This document shows positions 48,312 to 56,841 of a stretch of DNA of 64,000 bases, in pieces. The position numbers and the translations under genes were made by a program. Source of the stretch: Nostoc sp. XA010 (lineage in GTDB: Bacteria; Cyanobacteriota; Cyanobacteriia; Cyanobacteriales; Nostocaceae); the NCBI RefSeq assembly GCF_020829625.1, contig NZ_JAIVFX010000008.1, positions 226,373 to 290,372 of the forward strand, in the 5' to 3' direction. How positions within the stretch are numbered: position 1 is the stretch's first letter; each line of letters begins with the position of its first letter. The notes beneath the pieces are model-generated. The model was not told the DNA's origin. It did not search any database and saw only the letters and a program-made list of their open reading frames with translations.

Positions 48312-48470
48312 ATGGAAAACTCATCCAGATTAATTACGAGAAAACAAGGAAAACTTGTAACTCTAAAAAGCGATCGCCCAATCTGGAAAAAATATTTTCA
48401 ATCTAGTTGGACAAAAGACACAATTGATGGTGGAATAGATGAGGAGGTGTTTGCTGCCTCCAAAAAATGA
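48312..48470 (+). CDS. Small hypothetical protein, 52 aa
   Basis: A short frame with plausible coding style: KQGKLVTLKSDRPIWKKYFQ then SSWTKDTIDGGIDEEVFAAS. It ends 28 bases before the tRNA-Leu. It is basic at the front and acidic behind, without a membrane helix or signal peptide. No strong ribosome-binding site precedes the ATG. It may be a real cyanobacterial small protein, but I cannot confirm it. Confidence 0.45.
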   Translation: MENSSRLITRKQGKLVTLKSDRPIWKKYFQSSWTKDTIDGGIDEEVFAASKK

Positions 48471-48498
48471 CTAGTTATACTAGTTGCCAAATACCTAC

Positions 48499-48867
48499 GG
48501 GGGTGTGGCGGAATGGTAGACGCTACGGACTTAGATAACTGAGCCTTGAAGGAGAAATCCCTCAAGTGGAAGCTCTCAAACTCAGGGAAACCTAAATCTG
48601 GTGACAGACATGGCAATCCTGAGCCAAGCCCAGAAATTTTAGATTTGCGATTTTAGATTTACGATTAGTCTTCAATCCAAAATCCAAAATTGAGGGAAGG
48701 TGCAGAGACCCGACGGGAGCTACCCTAACGTTCAGCCGAGGGTAAAGGGAGAGTCCAATTCTTAAAACCTGATTTTGCTAAAGCCATCAGGTAGCAGTGA
48801 AAACTGCGGGAGAATGAAAATCCGTTGACCGTAAAAGGTCGTGTGGGTTCAAGTCCCTCCACCCCCA
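48499..48867 (+). tRNA. tRNA-Leu (anticodon UAA), split by a group I intron
   Basis: 5' exon 48499-48532 (GGGGGTGTGGCGG...GGACTT) and 3' exon 48817-48867 (AAAATCCG...CACCCCCA) join after the first anticodon base to an 85-base tRNA with acceptor GGGGGTG/CACCCCC, a long variable arm (TTGACC...GGTC) and the T arm GGGTTCAAGTCCC. The split site is the known position of the trnL(UAA) intron of cyanobacteria and chloroplasts. Confidence 0.95.
48533..48816 (+). ncRNA. Group I intron of tRNA-Leu(UAA), 284 bases
   Basis: It begins after the U of the anticodon and ends at a G (48816) just before AAAATCCG, with group I core elements (CAGAGACCCGACGGGAGCTA, ACGTTCAGCCGAGGGTA) as known from cyanobacterial trnL. 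The stretch 48635-48690, where P6b lies, is expanded by seven-base units (TTAGATT, TGCGATT, TTAGATT, TACGATT, then AATCCAA on the other side). The type is self-splicing in known relatives; no reading frame lies inside. Confidence 0.92.
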
Positions 48868-48875
48868 TTTGACAC

Positions 48876-48914
48876 GCGAAAAGACTTCTATACAAGCTAT
48901 AGGGGTCTTTTCGC
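48876..48914 (+). terminator. Terminator-like hairpin after tRNA-Leu
   Basis: GCGAAAAGAC and GTCTTTTCGC (10-bp perfect stem) enclose a 19-base loop, starting 9 bases after the tRNA 3' end. A T-tract is weak. Confidence 0.6.
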
Positions 48915-48930
48915 ATAAATGATAAATGAA

Positions 48931-49180
48931 CACGAATAGGGACACGGTAATGCCCATTGGTGTCAACTTAACCTAAAAATCATGTCCCGCAAGGAACTCA
49001 AGTTCCTTGCTAATAGGAAAAGTCATCTGAAGATGAGAAAGTATATACCTAAGAATCTTTAGTCTACTGAAGTAGGCTAAAGCTTGTAGTGTAGCCTGTA
49101 ACTTTAGTTCAAGACAGGTGAGGAAGCCAACAATTAAACTTAAGTTGACACGTATGGGTAATACCGTGTCCTTATCCGTG
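48931..49180. mobile_element. MITE-like element, 250 bases, with 41-base terminal inverted repeats
   Basis: Left end 48931-48971 and right end 49140-49180 are inverted repeats matching at 35 of 41 positions (common core GGACACGGTA and GTGTCAACTTAA). Inside are a perfect hairpin GCAAGGAACT/AGTTCCTTGC (48989-49010) and a TTTAGTCTACTGAAGTAGGC stretch, but no reading frame. It is a non-autonomous element; its transposase is not in the window. I could not see a target duplication. Confidence 0.8.
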
Positions 49181-49366
49181 TAGTTTATTCAAATCAAAAT
49201 AGCTATAGAAGTAAGCAATTCCACTGGAGAATTTGATAAAGGATTAAACAATTTATCTTTAATACTTTATCTATAGCGGGAGTTTATCAAATTTGTGTAA
49301 AAAGATTACTGAATCTCTGAAGAATAGATTGATACTATTGTTTACCAAGGTTAAGCTGGTAATAAT

Positions 49367-49411
49367 ATGAACAGGAAACCTTTTGATCCTGATAACTGGA
49401 ATGACCGCTAA
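49367..49411 (+). CDS. Possible 14-residue leader ORF overlapping the next start
   Basis: ATG...TAA encodes MNRKPFDPDNWNDR and ends 8 bases inside the next gene, overlapping its ATG in another frame. This could couple translation or be coincidence; there is no Shine-Dalgarno. Confidence 0.2.
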   Translation: MNRKPFDPDNWNDR

Positions 49412-50720
49412 TAGTTTATCAATTAGTCAGGAATATCCGCATTGTATTACGTCTAACTCTAGACAGCTAAATGTGCAAATTGCACAAGAAGAGGTTTATA
49501 GCTTCTTCATAAGAATCGTCAATACAATGTCGCCAGATGAAGTTTTGTGCGAATTCAAAGCTTTTTTTATAGACGGTCTTGATTTAGAATATTCTCATTA
49601 TATACCTGAGATATATAAGATTTTTCTAAATGATAAAGAACATGAGTTTCGTAATACACTTAAACGCTCTTTGTATATAATAATTAATACTTGGAAAACT
49701 AATAGAAAAGATAAATACATCCAACAATTAGTTAACTTATTTGATATTAAAAACTTAAAAATAAAATCTCACTATTTGCCACGATTAAATATCTGTAAAA
49801 GCTGGCTAGAGAATTTTATTGAAAGCAAAGACTATCAAGAGATAAAACTATTTGCTGCTAAACATGACGAATTACATAAAGGTCATTGGGCTAATCGCTA
49901 CACTTCCTATTTCTTAGTTGCTCAATCTGTTAACGAGAATAATCCAAGAGAGCAACAAGAGGCTGCCAGAAAGCTTTCTAGACAGATAAAAGAGAAATAT
50001 AAGTTTGAACTGGCAATGTATGTTGCTCGTTCTCAATCTGCCGTTTCAAGTACAACACGCTACAAAAATCCTAGTGTCTTGGGAGATAATGTTCTGCGTT
50101 TAATAAAAGCAATTGTTTTAAAAAAGGGTGCATTTAGCCATGAAAATGTTGCCAATATATTTATCAAGCAAACTCAAGGGCAAACCTTTGAACAGTTTAA
50201 AGTAAGTATAGAAAAGTATCTATTTTTTTCTGTAGATAATCAAGAACTAGTTAAGACTTTACGGCAGCAGTTTGCAGAAACTTTATCTTTATGGAAGAAA
50301 GATTATAATCAAGAAATTATCACTAAAGAATTGTTTTTGAGAGCCTGTAATCGAGTGATTGATTGTTTTACAACAGAAAACGGCAAAGAACCTTCGTTAT
50401 TATTTGTATTACTACTTACTCAAGGTCACTCTTTAACATTGGTGATTATACTATTAAAGACTATTTTGATTTCTAGAAATTCACGCAGGCATTTAGAAAT
50501 CAGAATTGCTCATTTGATTCGTTATTACGAAAAGTATCCTGAAGATGAGTGTAAATGGATAATCAATTTTATGGAAATTTTTAATATAACGTTTGCAATT
50601 TACGCAGAAAATGTAGAATACAACTTGATAAAAATGGAAGAAAACGAAAGCAGTAATCCGCAATTAAATCTGGATGCTTATCGGGTGTTTTCACAGGTAA
50701 AGGTGGATAGACAAAAATGA
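49401..50720 (+). CDS. Hypothetical AT-rich, helical protein of unknown function, 439 aa
   Basis: I do not recognise a family. It is soluble and helical, with repeated Lys/Asn/Ile-rich helices (YKIFLNDKEHEFRNTLKRSL, KYIQQLVNLFDIKNLKIKSH), a HANRYTSYFLVAQSVNENNP-like central part and a hydrophobic stretch LLFVLLLTQGHSLTLVIILL at ~325-345. Codon usage is AT-rich compared with neighbours, which may indicate recent transfer. The frame is open further upstream from a TTG (49383); ATG at 49401 is taken. It follows the MITE-like element by ~220 bases and meets the flippase-like gene tail-to-tail. Confidence 0.7.
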   Translation: MTANSLSISQEYPHCITSNSRQLNVQIAQEEVYSFFIRIVNTMSPDEVLCEFKAFFIDGLDLEYSHYIPEIYKIFLNDKEHEFRNTLKRSLYIIINTWKTNRKDKYIQQLVNLFDIKNLKIKSHYLPRLNICKSWLENFIESKDYQEIKLFAAKHDELHKGHWANRYTSYFLVAQSVNENNPREQQEAARKLSRQIKEKYKFELAMYVARSQSAVSSTTRYKNPSVLGDNVLRLIKAIVLKKGAFSHENVANIFIKQTQGQTFEQFKVSIEKYLFFSVDNQELVKTLRQQFAETLSLWKKDYNQEIITKELFLRACNRVIDCFTTENGKEPSLLFVLLLTQGHSLTLVIILLKTILISRNSRRHLEIRIAHLIRYYEKYPEDECKWIINFMEIFNITFAIYAENVEYNLIKMEENESSNPQLNLDAYRVFSQVKVDRQK

Positions 50721-50731
50721 GTGTGTCTGAT

Positions 50732-51652
50732 TCATGATTTAGCAAGGCGTTCGTCTAACCAAGCCAAAGCAGCACCCGCAGTTTCAGCTAGAATACTAAT
50801 GAGGCGATATAGAGCGATCGCACTAAATACTAGGGCAGATGGAAAGTGGTGTCGTAAAAGTTCATACGCTGTCGCTTCAAACACACCTAACCCACCAGGC
50901 GCACCCGGAATTACAAGCCCCAACAACCAAGCGCAGCTAAAAGCTCCTAATAACAAAGGAAGTTGATTCACATTCAACGAACCCAAGGCGAACATAGTTA
51001 ACATAAACCCAGTGGCGCGTAGTCCCATAAAGCCTAATTCTCCTAACAAAGGTCGTAGAGGATAGCTTTTAAGAGTAAAGGGAACAGTTGCTTCAGTGGT
51101 AGTAGCAGACTTTTTTGCTTTCAATTTGTACAAAAAGCGAATAACTGGGTTTAAAAACCAAGGATGAATCGCACAAAGAACTACAGCTAAACTGAGGAAT
51201 TGTAGTATTTGCAGAACAAAATTACTATTAGCTGCTGCAAATTGGCTACTGCATAAAACAATGATAATTAAAGCAGCCGCTAGCATAAGTAGGGGTTCTA
51301 GCAAAACGCTTAAAGTGGCTGCACCAGCAGAAACATTGGCATTTTTGGCGGCGACAATTCGCCCGTAGTAATGCCAGATATTACCTGGTAAATACTTAGC
51401 TATGTTCGTTTTTAGATAAACCTGGATGAACTGGGGAGGCGACACAGGTTGATTTAATTCTTGCAGAATCCAAGTCCAAATCCAGCCTGCCCAAGTATGT
51501 GCTAGTAAAGTAACGCCTGTAGCGATCGCTATAATTGCCCATCTTACCCCATCAATGCGGATAGCAGTTACTCCAATCCAATTATCCTTCAAAGCTTTCG
51601 CTAAAAAAAACAGCGTTCCGCCCAAAATTATCCAACGTAAAAATTGCTTCAT
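50732..51652 (-). CDS. Flippase-like membrane protein (LPG synthase-like TM domain / UPF0104), 306 aa
   Basis: About eight hydrophobic helices and the family marks: YLKTNIAKYLPGNIWHYYGR near residue 85, and PGAPGGLGVFEATAYELLRH near 255. The order is that of the lysylphosphatidylglycerol synthetase TM region/UPF0104 family, thought to flip lipids or lipid-linked sugars. The substrate is unknown. It converges with the 439-residue gene, with 11 bases between the stops. Confidence 0.88.
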   Translation of the reverse strand: MKQFLRWIILGGTLFFLAKALKDNWIGVTAIRIDGVRWAIIAIATGVTLLAHTWAGWIWTWILQELNQPVSPPQFIQVYLKTNIAKYLPGNIWHYYGRIVAAKNANVSAGAATLSVLLEPLLMLAAALIIIVLCSSQFAAANSNFVLQILQFLSLAVVLCAIHPWFLNPVIRFLYKLKAKKSATTTEATVPFTLKSYPLRPLLGELGFMGLRATGFMLTMFALGSLNVNQLPLLLGAFSCAWLLGLVIPGAPGGLGVFEATAYELLRHHFPSALVFSAIALYRLISILAETAGAALAWLDERLAKS

Positions 51653-52175
51653 GAATTTAGTAATTTAACGGTTAGAACAACAAGGGGCCAATGCCTAAAT
51701 TATTACAGTATATTAACGACCTATTAAACCAATTCGCAATGGGCTTCTCTGCGAGACGCTAAAAGCGAACGCCCCGCTACGCTAACGCAATTCGCAATGG
51801 GCTACGCCCCGCTACGCTAACACAATTACGTTTTGTAACGGGGATTTAGCTTAGGCATCAAAACGCGCTGCTTGATAGAAGCAGGGGACTGAAACTCCTG
51901 AACTAGGTTCAAAGCTTTTGAAGTATCAAACAAGTTGATGTAGTTATTTTTAGAAACCTAAATTACTTTATTTTATATCTCTCTAGAGTTAGATAAAAAT
52001 ATTATTTTTATAGTAGTTAAAATGTAGCCTGCGCTAGAGGTCAAGCGCATTTTATTATTCATATCCTTAAAAAAGGTTGTCAAATGAGCGAACCAAGACA
52101 AGCACAATAACTTGCTGACCACTCCAAAGATTCAGCAAAATCTTAACTTATTAATATTTTGGTAAGGAGGACTAC
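51653..52175. other. Repeat-containing gap before the lipoprotein genes
   Basis: 51738-51835 is a cluster of small dispersed repeats (TTCTCTGCGAGACGC, then two copies of CCCCGCTACGCTAAC with AATTCGCAATGGGCTACG). No gene is visible. The last ~150 bases should contain the promoter of the lipoprotein pair. Confidence 0.5.
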
Positions 52176-52745
52176 GTGAACGCTGTGAGACTATTCTTGA
52201 AAAAAATAAGATTGCGCCAGATAGTAACTATCTTTTTAGCTGGACTATTGTTGATAGTTAGCACTGCTTGTAGTGGGGCAAATGCTCAAGGTGCAAATCC
52301 ACAAAATCCTGCTGTACAAGCTGGTGGAGCAAACAATCCTTATAAGAATGGTGGAGACAACTATACCAACAACAGATTGTCTACCGATCCGAAAATAGCA
52401 AACCCAAAAGCTAATAAGGGACACGACCAAGCTAGCTTACAACCAAGTTCGGAATTGTTGATTGCTACAACAGATAGAGAATCCAAAATACTTTATCCTG
52501 GTGCTGAGACACCAGCAGGTCGAATCGAGAAAGAAGCACAACTACCTATTATCACAGATAAGGACTTCCGAGAAGCTGAACCAGGTGGTTTGATTCAGGA
52601 TGAACCAAAGGTAGGAGATCGGTTTCAAGATCGGATTGAGACTGTAAAAGAGAATGTTGAAAGAGCTTCCGGCTTTTTACAAGATAAAGCAGATGAAGCT
52701 GCTGCCAGACCTGAATTGCAAAAAAATCCAGCAGTAGGCAGATAG
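52176..52745 (+). CDS. Lipoprotein, hypothetical, 189 aa
   Basis: Basic N-terminus and hydrophobic stretch (IVTIFLAGLLLIVSTAC) ending in a lipobox-like STAC, so the mature protein should begin with lipid-modified Cys. The rest is soluble, Asn/Pro/Gly-rich at the front and helical at the end (DRIETVKENVERASGFLQDK). It is similar in plan to the next gene, so the two are probable paralogs. GTG start, supported by AAGGAGG 6 bases upstream. No enzymatic motif. Confidence 0.75.
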   Translation: MNAVRLFLKKIRLRQIVTIFLAGLLLIVSTACSGANAQGANPQNPAVQAGGANNPYKNGGDNYTNNRLSTDPKIANPKANKGHDQASLQPSSELLIATTDRESKILYPGAETPAGRIEKEAQLPIITDKDFREAEPGGLIQDEPKVGDRFQDRIETVKENVERASGFLQDKADEAAARPELQKNPAVGR

Positions 52746-52843
52746 AACTCTTATTTTATCTGAATGCTTGGAATGCAAAATTAATTCCAAATGCCGTCTT
52801 GGTTGAAGTTTAACTTAGTCACAAAAATGCAAGGAGTAGAAGT

Positions 52844-53431
52844 ATGAGAAAAGCAATGAATTGGCTCAAAAGCATTCGTCCCTTAAAGGTTTTAACTGTT
52901 TTATTTGCAGGAATATTCTTATTTCTGACACAAGCTTGTGCTGATCCGGGAGTAGCAAAAGAACCACCAAAGGCTGAGTCACCTTATCTCGAACGATATG
53001 ATCCCACAAAAGATTATCCTCTCTCTTCTCCTCAGGGTGGGATGAATAACTTTAGTGATGTAGATCCTAGAGGGAAAGCAGATGAAAAGGCAGCTAATGA
53101 CAGAGCTGATGCGCTAGCGAAAAATTCTCAAAAAAATATTGATCAAAAGGGAATTGACAGCCGAGAGCAATATGGCCGAAATTACAACCAAGGTACACCC
53201 TTGGGTGAAAGAGTGAAGAACTTGGGTGAAGATATCGGCAGTTCGGCTAATGAATTGGGAGAAGGCGTAGTTAAGGGTACTCAACGAGGAATTGAAAATC
53301 TTAAGGGAAATACCCAGAATGCAGCCGAAGGCGTGACAAAGAATGTTCAGCGTGGAGCTGAAGACGCTGGTAAAAATGTTCAGCGCACAGCTGAAGATGC
53401 AGGAAATACAGTAAAGAAGGCAGTTGATTGA
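52844..53431 (+). CDS. Lipoprotein with LEA-like repeats, 195 aa
   Basis: Signal/lipobox VLTVLFAGIFLFLTQAC closely parallels the preceding lipoprotein. After a disordered Pro-rich part, the C-terminus carries repeats such as TKNVQRGAEDAGKNVQRTAE DAGNTVKKAVD with 11-residue periodicity, reminiscent of group 3 LEA (late embryogenesis abundant) proteins linked to desiccation or stress tolerance. It is probably envelope-anchored. The gene lies 98 bases after its paralog and ends before a strong terminator (53495-53532). Confidence 0.78.
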   Translation: MRKAMNWLKSIRPLKVLTVLFAGIFLFLTQACADPGVAKEPPKAESPYLERYDPTKDYPLSSPQGGMNNFSDVDPRGKADEKAANDRADALAKNSQKNIDQKGIDSREQYGRNYNQGTPLGERVKNLGEDIGSSANELGEGVVKGTQRGIENLKGNTQNAAEGVTKNVQRGAEDAGKNVQRTAEDAGNTVKKAVD

Positions 53432-53753
53432 AATTAGTTCTTCAATCTCCTTAAAAATATGAAAGCCCCCACAGAGATTTAGTCTGGGTTATCTAAACAA
53501 AGCCTGCATAAGCAGGCTTTGTTTGAGTTTTAGGTGGGCAGGACTTATATCATGTTGGCTTGATTGCTTATTAAATCCGAAGAACCCTACCCCGCCAAAG
53601 CTATGCTTTGTCTCCCCACCCCGCAAGCGAGGAGGGGATTAAGGGGAGCCAGTGTGAGTCTACGATCGCACCCTTGAACTAACAGGCTTTGTCAAACTGA
53701 AGCGATCACTAATTAGCCTGAGTTCGATGAACGTCTCCCTGCATTCTTCAACG
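53432..53753. other. Gap between the lipoproteins and hglT
   Basis: Apart from the terminator (53495-53532) I see only a stretch of small repeats (CCCCACCCCGCAAGCGAGGA) near 53615 and no gene. Confidence 0.5.
53495..53532 (+). terminator. Rho-independent terminator of the lipoprotein pair
   Basis: AAACAAAGCCTGC and GCAGGCTTTGTTT form a 13-bp perfect stem with a 4-base loop, followed by GAGTTTT. Confidence 0.9.
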
Positions 53754-55031
53754 TTATCGTCTTATACTGCCTCTAGCTACCCTCACCTTCTGCGATCCTT
53801 CAACGATTTGGTAAAGTTTCTCTTCAAATTTTTGCATACATGCTGACCAATCAAAGTCAAGTATGGAAGGGCGAGCGTTCCGAGTCATATCTGCTTTCAA
53901 ATCGGGATTTTCTAAAATCGTAATCACCCTTTGGGCGAAGTCTGCGGGGTTGTTGGGTTGGGCAAGAAAGCCATTATGACCAGGAGATACCTGTTCTGAG
54001 GTTGAGGGTGCAATAACTGCAACCAGAGGGGTTCCAGAGGCTAGCGCTTCGTTATTTGTAGTGCAAAAGTTTTCCGTAATGGAGGGATTGACAAAGACAT
54101 CTGCTCTGGCAAACCAACCTAAAAGTTCTGTACCGTGAGACTCGCCCCATACAGTAATACCCGATCCAAATTTTTGGGCACGCTGACGAATTTCCTCATC
54201 TAGTGGGCCACTACCAATAATTACCAGATGGACATCAGGGATTTTAGCAGCGATAAGCGGAAATATATCAAGTAGTTGGTTAACATTCTTTTCGGGGGTG
54301 ATGCGGCCGACAAACAAGAGAGTTGGTCGATTGTCGTTAGGAATTGGGTTATAACAAATATTTCGCGGGTGAAATTTTTCGCAATCGATGCCTTGATAAG
54401 GAACGTATTCCGCGCGTTGGCATTTCAGTTCTTCGTATTTAGTGAGTTGTTCTTTAGAAGAAAAGTAATTGTAGTCATAAGACTCACTAAATTGCTTAAC
54501 TAAAGCGGGAATGATGGGACGAACAAAGTTAAAGAATTTATCGCCAAAGTAATATTTGATATATGCAACAATATCTGTATGAAAGAGTGATATTGTTGGC
54601 GTGCCTGTTTGTCTTGCGTATTTAGTACCGATTGGGCGACCATAACCTTGCAAGAAAAATGAGTATAAACCTCTCATTTGTGCGGCTTCTTCAACTATGA
54701 TAATATCGGGCTGAAATTTCTTCAGCAACTTGGTATCGCTCCAATGCCGATAGCTCAACGGTTGAGGAAGAGACTTGTAAAATAGCAGAGGTTGTGTGGG
54801 GAATGCGTAAGCAGAGAAGTTGGGGAAAGACTGAATTTCATTTAAACCTGGCATGGGGCGATCGCCTACATTTTTGGGATAGCGATCGTTGATTTGCGGA
54901 TGGATAAGAAAAACCTCATGTCCCTGCTCTAGCAACCAACGAACCCGTTGGTGGACTGCCACGGAAACTCCAGTTAAGAAAGGAGCGTACAATCCTGTAA
55001 ACAGTGCAATCCGAAGTGGTTTCTTAGTCAT
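53754..55031 (-). CDS. hglT: GT4 glycosyltransferase, likely heterocyst glycolipid glycosyltransferase HglT, 425 aa
   Basis: GT-B fold enzyme: N-terminal LFTGLYAPFLTGVSVAVHQR, donor-domain LLFVGRITPEKNVNQLLDIF, and the acceptor/donor motif NPSITENFCTTNNEALASG. Position suggests HglT (All5341 in Anabaena PCC 7120, from memory), which adds the sugar head group to the fatty alcohol of heterocyst glycolipids. It is the last of a same-strand series hgdB-hgdC-hgdA-GT2-DUF2141-GT2-hglT, separated from the preceding GT2 gene by a ~400-base gap. Without its context it would be called only a GT4 enzyme. Confidence 0.75.
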   Translation of the reverse strand: MTKKPLRIALFTGLYAPFLTGVSVAVHQRVRWLLEQGHEVFLIHPQINDRYPKNVGDRPMPGLNEIQSFPNFSAYAFPTQPLLFYKSLPQPLSYRHWSDTKLLKKFQPDIIIVEEAAQMRGLYSFFLQGYGRPIGTKYARQTGTPTISLFHTDIVAYIKYYFGDKFFNFVRPIIPALVKQFSESYDYNYFSSKEQLTKYEELKCQRAEYVPYQGIDCEKFHPRNICYNPIPNDNRPTLLFVGRITPEKNVNQLLDIFPLIAAKIPDVHLVIIGSGPLDEEIRQRAQKFGSGITVWGESHGTELLGWFARADVFVNPSITENFCTTNNEALASGTPLVAVIAPSTSEQVSPGHNGFLAQPNNPADFAQRVITILENPDLKADMTRNARPSILDFDWSACMQKFEEKLYQIVEGSQKVRVARGSIRR

Positions 55032-55438
55032 AAAAAAAGGAATATTTCACGAAAAGGCTGGTTTTTAATTTAGAACTTACGCAGGAAATGCTTCATGAGC
55101 ATCCTGATTATTTGGCTCAGAAATTCCCACTAATACAGTTAGGCTAAGGATTTACGCATTTTCAACTAACTGAAGTTTTCGATTTGAAGAGGATGTTTAA
55201 AAACTGGATTAGAAACTATCAAAATCTCCAGAATACTAAGTCAAATTCCCCTTCATATATTTGTCTAAACCCTTGCCATTAATGCAAATAGATTTTGGCA
55301 ATTAACAAGTAAAAACGTGTATTTCAACAAGGGTTATAGGTAATATAGTTCTACTAAATATAAGATAATATAATTTGAATACTAGGGAATGTTTAGTGTA
55401 ATAACTTTCATGCCCTAGTTCATATTTAGCGATTTAAT
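55032..55438. other. Gap upstream of hglT
   Basis: AT-rich, no reading frame that I can support. It may contain a separate promoter for hglT. Near 55191 is AGAGGATGTTTAAAAA, similar to AGAGGATGTTTGAAAA near 33689. Confidence 0.5.
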
Positions 55439-56698
55439 TCAAAGAGAAACCTTACTATCAATAGGCTGATCCAACCATTGATAAGGACGATATTCGATTA
55501 GCCGGACGTTCCAAGGCCCTTGAACCCGATAGGAAACACCACGCCAACTAACTGTTGAAACCCACAGGGATGATAGCATTGCTAACCCATAAACCCACTG
55601 TGTCAAGGGAATTGCAATCAACATTTTGATGATTGTAGCAGCTGATAATTTTGCGATCGCCTGGTCATTAGAGCGAACCACTCGCTGTATCTCTAATTCC
55701 AACACCAGCATTATCAAGAGTAACCCGACAGTATAGATAGTATAGCAGCCTAACAAGAGAGTCGCAGCTTCCCATTTTGCCTCTAACAACGACTCAAGAA
55801 CTAAAATGATCAGTGCAGTAGGAAACAAAATGCTAGAAACAGCTTCACTAATTAAAGCTAACCAACGTGGGTGATATAGTCGAGAATAAAGTAGGAGGCG
55901 CTTGAGATAGTCTATTAAGTTGAATAAATTAGTCTCTTCACGATTTACTATCAGCAGCGAAGGCACAAACTTTACCTTCAACCCTTGTTTTTTCAGGATG
56001 TCGTGCATCATAAAATCTTCGCCTAAAGCTTGTCCCCACTTATCAAGCAGTTCTGTTTGGCGAAGCACTTCTGTTTTCACAGCCAAAGTCCCACCCCAAG
56101 GAATTTGGAAGAGAAACATTTGCACAACCGTGGCTACATTGCCGGCGTAGCGTACTATAGATCCCCAATATTTACCTGTAGGCACATACCAACGATTACC
56201 GGTTGTTGCTCCTACTTTCGCATCTTCCAAAGGACTGACTAATTCTCGCAGCCAATTCACATGCACTATAGTATCAGCATCTACTAAAGCAACCACTTTG
56301 TAGGAATCATCCAATTCACGGACAGCTTGGATTAAAGAGCTGCATTTGAGACTACAATTGTTGCGTACTATTCTCAGGGGGCTAATTTGAACATTGGTCG
56401 CTTCTTGCTCTGTGATAGTTTCGCTGGCAATTTTCCAAGCAGGGTCATCGTGACTATCAACGATCAATTTTAAATCATACTGTGGATAGTTTTGATTTAG
56501 GAGCGATCGCAAACATCTAGGCAAAAACGGATCAGCGCCGCGTAGACAAAGAATCACTGCGGTTTTAGGTAACTGATCATCTGGTAATAAGTTTTTTTTA
56601 GATGAGCGCAGATACCATATAAAGACAAGCGTTAAACACACCTGAATAACCAGCCAACCCGTCAAAGACTTAGACAGAAATATCGCCAAATCTTCCAT
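55439..56698 (-). CDS. GT2-type membrane glycosyltransferase (ceramide glucosyltransferase-like), 419 aa
   Basis: A membrane helix near the start (LTGWLVIQVCLTLVFIWYL) leads into a GT-A catalytic domain with VDSHDDPAW, the acidic VALVDADTIVH, GWGQALGEDFMMHDILK and YSRLYHPRWLAL, followed by C-terminal helices (ILFPTALIILVLESLL, LLLGCYTIYTVGLLLIMLVL). The arrangement of D, DAD, ED and RW follows GT21/ceramide glucosyltransferase. It probably transfers a sugar to a lipid in the heterocyst glycolipid pathway. The ATG at 56698 is more likely than an upstream one (56743) lying inside a CATGGGGCATGGGG repeat. Confidence 0.85.
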   Translation of the reverse strand: MEDLAIFLSKSLTGWLVIQVCLTLVFIWYLRSSKKNLLPDDQLPKTAVILCLRGADPFLPRCLRSLLNQNYPQYDLKLIVDSHDDPAWKIASETITEQEATNVQISPLRIVRNNCSLKCSSLIQAVRELDDSYKVVALVDADTIVHVNWLRELVSPLEDAKVGATTGNRWYVPTGKYWGSIVRYAGNVATVVQMFLFQIPWGGTLAVKTEVLRQTELLDKWGQALGEDFMMHDILKKQGLKVKFVPSLLIVNREETNLFNLIDYLKRLLLYSRLYHPRWLALISEAVSSILFPTALIILVLESLLEAKWEAATLLLGCYTIYTVGLLLIMLVLELEIQRVVRSNDQAIAKLSAATIIKMLIAIPLTQWVYGLAMLSSLWVSTVSWRGVSYRVQGPWNVRLIEYRPYQWLDQPIDSKVSL

Positions 56699-56745
56699 TA
56701 AATTTTTAGTCTCCGACAGAATAAGGGATTGGGCATGGGGCATGG

Positions 56746-56841
56746 GGAAGAGGACAAGGGGCAGGGAGCGGGGAGCAGAGGGGGAAGAGGTAATTTTTAT
56801 TCTCTCCCTGCCTCCTGCTCCCCTGCTTCTTCCCCACTCCT
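56746..56841. repeat. GGGGCAGGGAGC...CTGCTCCCCTGC inverted, G/C-rich repeat
   Basis: The purine-rich half (56748-56790) and the pyrimidine-rich half (56804-56838) are roughly complementary, as in the minisatellites near 15250 and 48100. Confidence 0.65.

Noticed and set aside
48725..48916. Minus-strand open frame of 63 codons
   Set aside because: It lies across the tRNA-Leu and its intron and is not a gene.
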